NCBI RefSeq assembly: GCF_023343835.1
Contig: NC_064434.1
Location: 13,745,505-13,809,504, forward strand
From: Lagopus muta
Taxonomy: Eukaryota > Chordata > Aves > Galliformes > Phasianidae
DNA length: 64,000 nt
Reading direction: 5' to 3'
Part shown: one piece after another, positions 61,174 to 64,000 of the stretch
How positions within the stretch are numbered: the first letter of the stretch is position 1
Layout of the letters: every line of letters starts with the position of its first letter
Position numbers and translations under genes: made by a program
Notes under the pieces: generated by a model
Told to the model about the DNA's origin: nothing
The model's database searches: none
The model's input: the letters and a program-made list of their open reading frames with translations, nothing else

Positions 61174-64000
61174 TAAAAATGTGCTATGCTATGATGTTTT
61201 ACTTAATGTACTCTTACTATATACAGCACTTTATACTTTTAACGAATGTTTTTATAATAATACAGACATAGGACAGTTCAAATAAGGACAGCGTTTCTAA
61301 ATGTTTCTAAGGGCATGGGTGTTTTCTTTTTTCCCATACCTGAATTGCAGAAACTCTTCTAAAAATGGGAATAAGGAGGTGACATAACAGAAAATGATGC
61401 TACTCAACTACTTGTGCTTTAATGGCATAGGTAGATGCTTTTCTGCTAATGGATGACACTGGTATGTGTTTGGCTATTTTAATTTATGGTACCTGGCAAA
61501 CCGTTTCTTGATCTTGAGGTCGTTTGCCCATCATGTTCACAGTGTATACTGTCCTCCTGTTTTGTTTTGTTTTGTTTTTCTGATCTTATGCAGATTATGC
61601 AGATTGGGCCATTGAAGGGGAATAACTTGTGATGTGGGTGGACTGAAGATTAGTAAGGGGGAGGAGAAATAATTTGTGCTGTGAACTTTGCATGGTTGTG
61701 CACGTGATCTAAGCAGGCGGAGGTCTGTCTGTGTTTTGGTTTATAATGGAAAGTGCAAATAAGAGCTGTTGAGATCATCCACATTTTCATTTGCAGTGCA
61801 GTAAGAAGGCAGGGCTGGATTCTTTGGGGTGTGATTCTGTAGTTGGTAGTGATCTGAAATGGAGGTGTGGGCATCAAATACAGCTGTGCACTGTGGCCAG
61901 TATTGAAGACTTTGCTTTGGGTGTTTTCACTGGGGAAGATTCCACGGGCTTGTTTGTTGTAGATCATGCATCATTCATAAACCAGGGCTGTCCTCGCAGC
62001 AGAAGACCCCTTCAGTTTCTTCCCTAGTATGGGTCAGTGGTAAAGAGGTGAATATCCACTTAATTCATTTGCTGACATTTAAAGAAAACAGAACTAAAAT
62101 CTAACTACATCTCGTCACAAACTTCAGTAGATAGCAGAATTTAAAATCAGTGCAGAAACATTAGTCTGTAATTTGAATTAAGCAGTTCAGGTTGAAGAAA
62201 CCACAGTAATTTTATCTGGTCCATTCTTCTTTTTGCCCAAGTCTATGTAATAACAGTGTTTAAAATCCCTTTGAAAATGTCTTTGAAATGATCTTCGATA
62301 TTTTGCAATGTAATCCTTTTCCATTTTTTTCAACTTCTTAACAGTTGACCCCCTTTCTTGCCCATATTGCATCACCTAAAACTCTGACCTGTTTTTTTGT
62401 TTGTTTTTTTGTTTTTTTTCTCCACATTTTAGCTTAAACCTTCACTATCAGTACCATGATGCACTGTAGAAACTTGTCTTTGGATTTTTGTTCTCCCTGC
62501 TCCTTTGTCTGAAAAAATGATACACAGTTTTCAAGCCAAATTTGCATCAGTATTTGTGAATATTAATGTTTTGAGTCTGAAATATCTCCAAATCTGATGA
62601 TTGCAGTATTTTTAGCTCCCTGAAATTTTCTTTGTTTATCCTTCAGGGAAAGAGTTTCACTTTGCTGATGTTATACAAATACAGTTGGTTCATACTCAGT
62701 TTTTGAACAGGCGCTTCACGGTCAGTTTATTATTCAGGATGATTTAAAATCATGGTAGGATCAGACAAAATGGCAGGGCATGGTTACATACAAGCAGTTT
62801 CATAAATAGCTGTTACTGTGATGAAAGCAATATCTATAATAAGTGTTTCTGAAAGGTATAGATTAACATCAGTGTTTTGAGCTCATAATGAATTTAGCTA
62901 TGTACTTTCGAAGAACTGAAGTTATATTTTTAGGTAAATGAGTCAGCATAAGGGATTAATGCTTCTAGGAGTTCTAATTTGGTATCTAACTGAGAGTAAT
63001 GGCGTTCTGAATGAAGAGATGGCTTAAATATAGAACTGCATAGTACTGAGTACAAGGTGATATCAAAATCTAGAAATAAGTATTAGAAAGTAAGTTACGT
63101 GGTGGGGTATTGCACCTTTTTAAAAATAGTTGAAATCAACACAGCAAATTTCCATAATGCTGGGTTTATATGTTAGCACTGAAGTGTTTTCTTGTGAGTT
63201 GCAACTAAAAAAGGCATGCTATTTATGTATCACTTCATACCCTTCCTCATTAATTCCTCATTAGTGTAGAGGAAGTCAGAGTCCAAGACTTCACTTAAAG
63301 AGGAAAAGAAGATAAGGTGAATGCTGACTTGAAAATGCAGTATTACTGGAAGTGATCAAATATGAAGGCTTGTATGGCTATCTGAGAACCACACTGCAGT
63401 TCTCATGGCTAGGAGCATGAATGTGCTTATGTACAGCAAACATTTTGTTGCACTTCATCCGCAATGAATGGAAGAGAGATTGTACAATAACTCGAGCATG
63501 GCTACTGCAGAGAAACTGTATTTACTGCAGCATGGCTAATTTCTGAACAATTTCACAATAATGCTTTTGTTAGCAGAGATCACTGTATTTTGAGTTGGAC
63601 TTGAGTGATTTTCAAGGTTGCTGACATTGTGCAGTTAAACTGAAATACAACTAGTAATTTTTTTTTCTTAAAAAGAGAAATAGGACGTTATTGTTCTTTT
63701 GAAGTTGAATAATACATTTAACATTGTTACAACTTGCAGCTGTTTTCATTCTTAGCAGTAGAGCTGCACTATGATTTTTAATCTTTTTAGAATGCAGTTT
63801 CCTTTGCTAATTTGATACAATTCCTTTTCAGAGATGCAAACAAAAAGATCTGATGTATACATGAGCGCACCCAGCTGTTCGATTTGCACCTACAGTTGGG
63901 ATACTGGGGAAGAAAAATATTCTGGGAAGTTGTTATGCAAATGCCAGACTAAGCGTCCCACTTTATTTCACAATTACCATCTAGAGTATTACCACAACAA

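Larger units (their letters stand above)
41064..64000 (+). other. ROCK2: ROCK2 intron 1 (open at the window end)
   Basis: From the donor at 41064 to the window end no sequence matching ROCK2 exon 2 (expected to encode DGLNSLV and a DFPALRKNKNID-like stretch) was recognised, so the intron is at least 22.9 kb. This agrees with the large first intron known in mammals. Contents are listed separately; between them the sequence is AT-rich without a supported gene. Confidence 0.75.

Noticed and set aside
1..64000. CRISPR arrays, operons, rRNA and tRNA genes
   Set aside because: None seen; spaced identical repeats are absent and the sequence is clearly vertebrate genomic DNA.

Overview
This is vertebrate genomic DNA, most likely from a bird. 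The chicken-repeat-1 (CR1) LINE 3' end, with its A/T-rich octamer tail, appears more than fifteen times in both orientations. An avian-type endogenous retrovirus LTR is also present, genes are split by long introns, and two CpG-island promoters stand out from an AT-rich background. A galliform is plausible, but the species cannot be fixed from sequence alone. Nothing prokaryotic (operon, CRISPR array, ribosome binding site) is present.

Two protein-coding genes are supported, both on the + strand. (1) E2F6, about 15.2-25.6 kb, is complete: seven coding exons, 252 codons, a CpG-island promoter with NRF1, ETS and E2F motifs, and three poly(A) signals. It encodes the repressor-type E2F with the winged-helix DNA-binding domain (RRVYDI motif) and the dimerisation/marked-box region. 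Intron 4 has the hallmarks of a minor-spliceosome (U12) AT-AC intron. (2) ROCK2 is represented by its CpG-island promoter and first coding exon (52 codons, 40908-41063). The rest of the window to 64000 is intron 1, and no further ROCK2 exon was recognised. The order E2F6 then ROCK2 on the same strand agrees with the mammalian arrangement (human 2p25), where GREB1 lies upstream of E2F6 and is transcribed away from it. The first 15 kb is therefore expected to be the E2F6-GREB1 interval. It holds one well-framed non-coding exon candidate on the - strand (4007-4108).

Layout: 1-15.2 kb intergenic with CR1 copies, one carrying an endonuclease-domain remnant joined to a 3' end, and two copies of an unidentified repeat; 15.2-15.9 kb E2F6 CpG island; 15.7-25.6 kb E2F6, with fresh and very degraded CR1 in intron 1; 25.6-26.3 kb LTR-like block just past the E2F6 poly(A) sites; 26.3-40.1 kb intergenic with short CR1 3' ends and a strong CTCF-type motif; 40.1-41.5 kb ROCK2 CpG island and exon 1; 41.1-64 kb ROCK2 intron 1 with CR1, homopolymer tracts and a foldback CR1 element.

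The two genes are functionally independent: E2F6 is a nuclear repressor of E2F/germline targets, and ROCK2 is a cytoplasmic Rho effector kinase. The most interesting points are the AT-AC intron, an E2F6 first exon unlike the mammalian one, a resemblance between the mammalian E2F6 first exon and ROCK2 exon 1, the E2F6 stop codon falling two bases into the last exon, and recurrent tandem duplications at the same point of CR1 copies.
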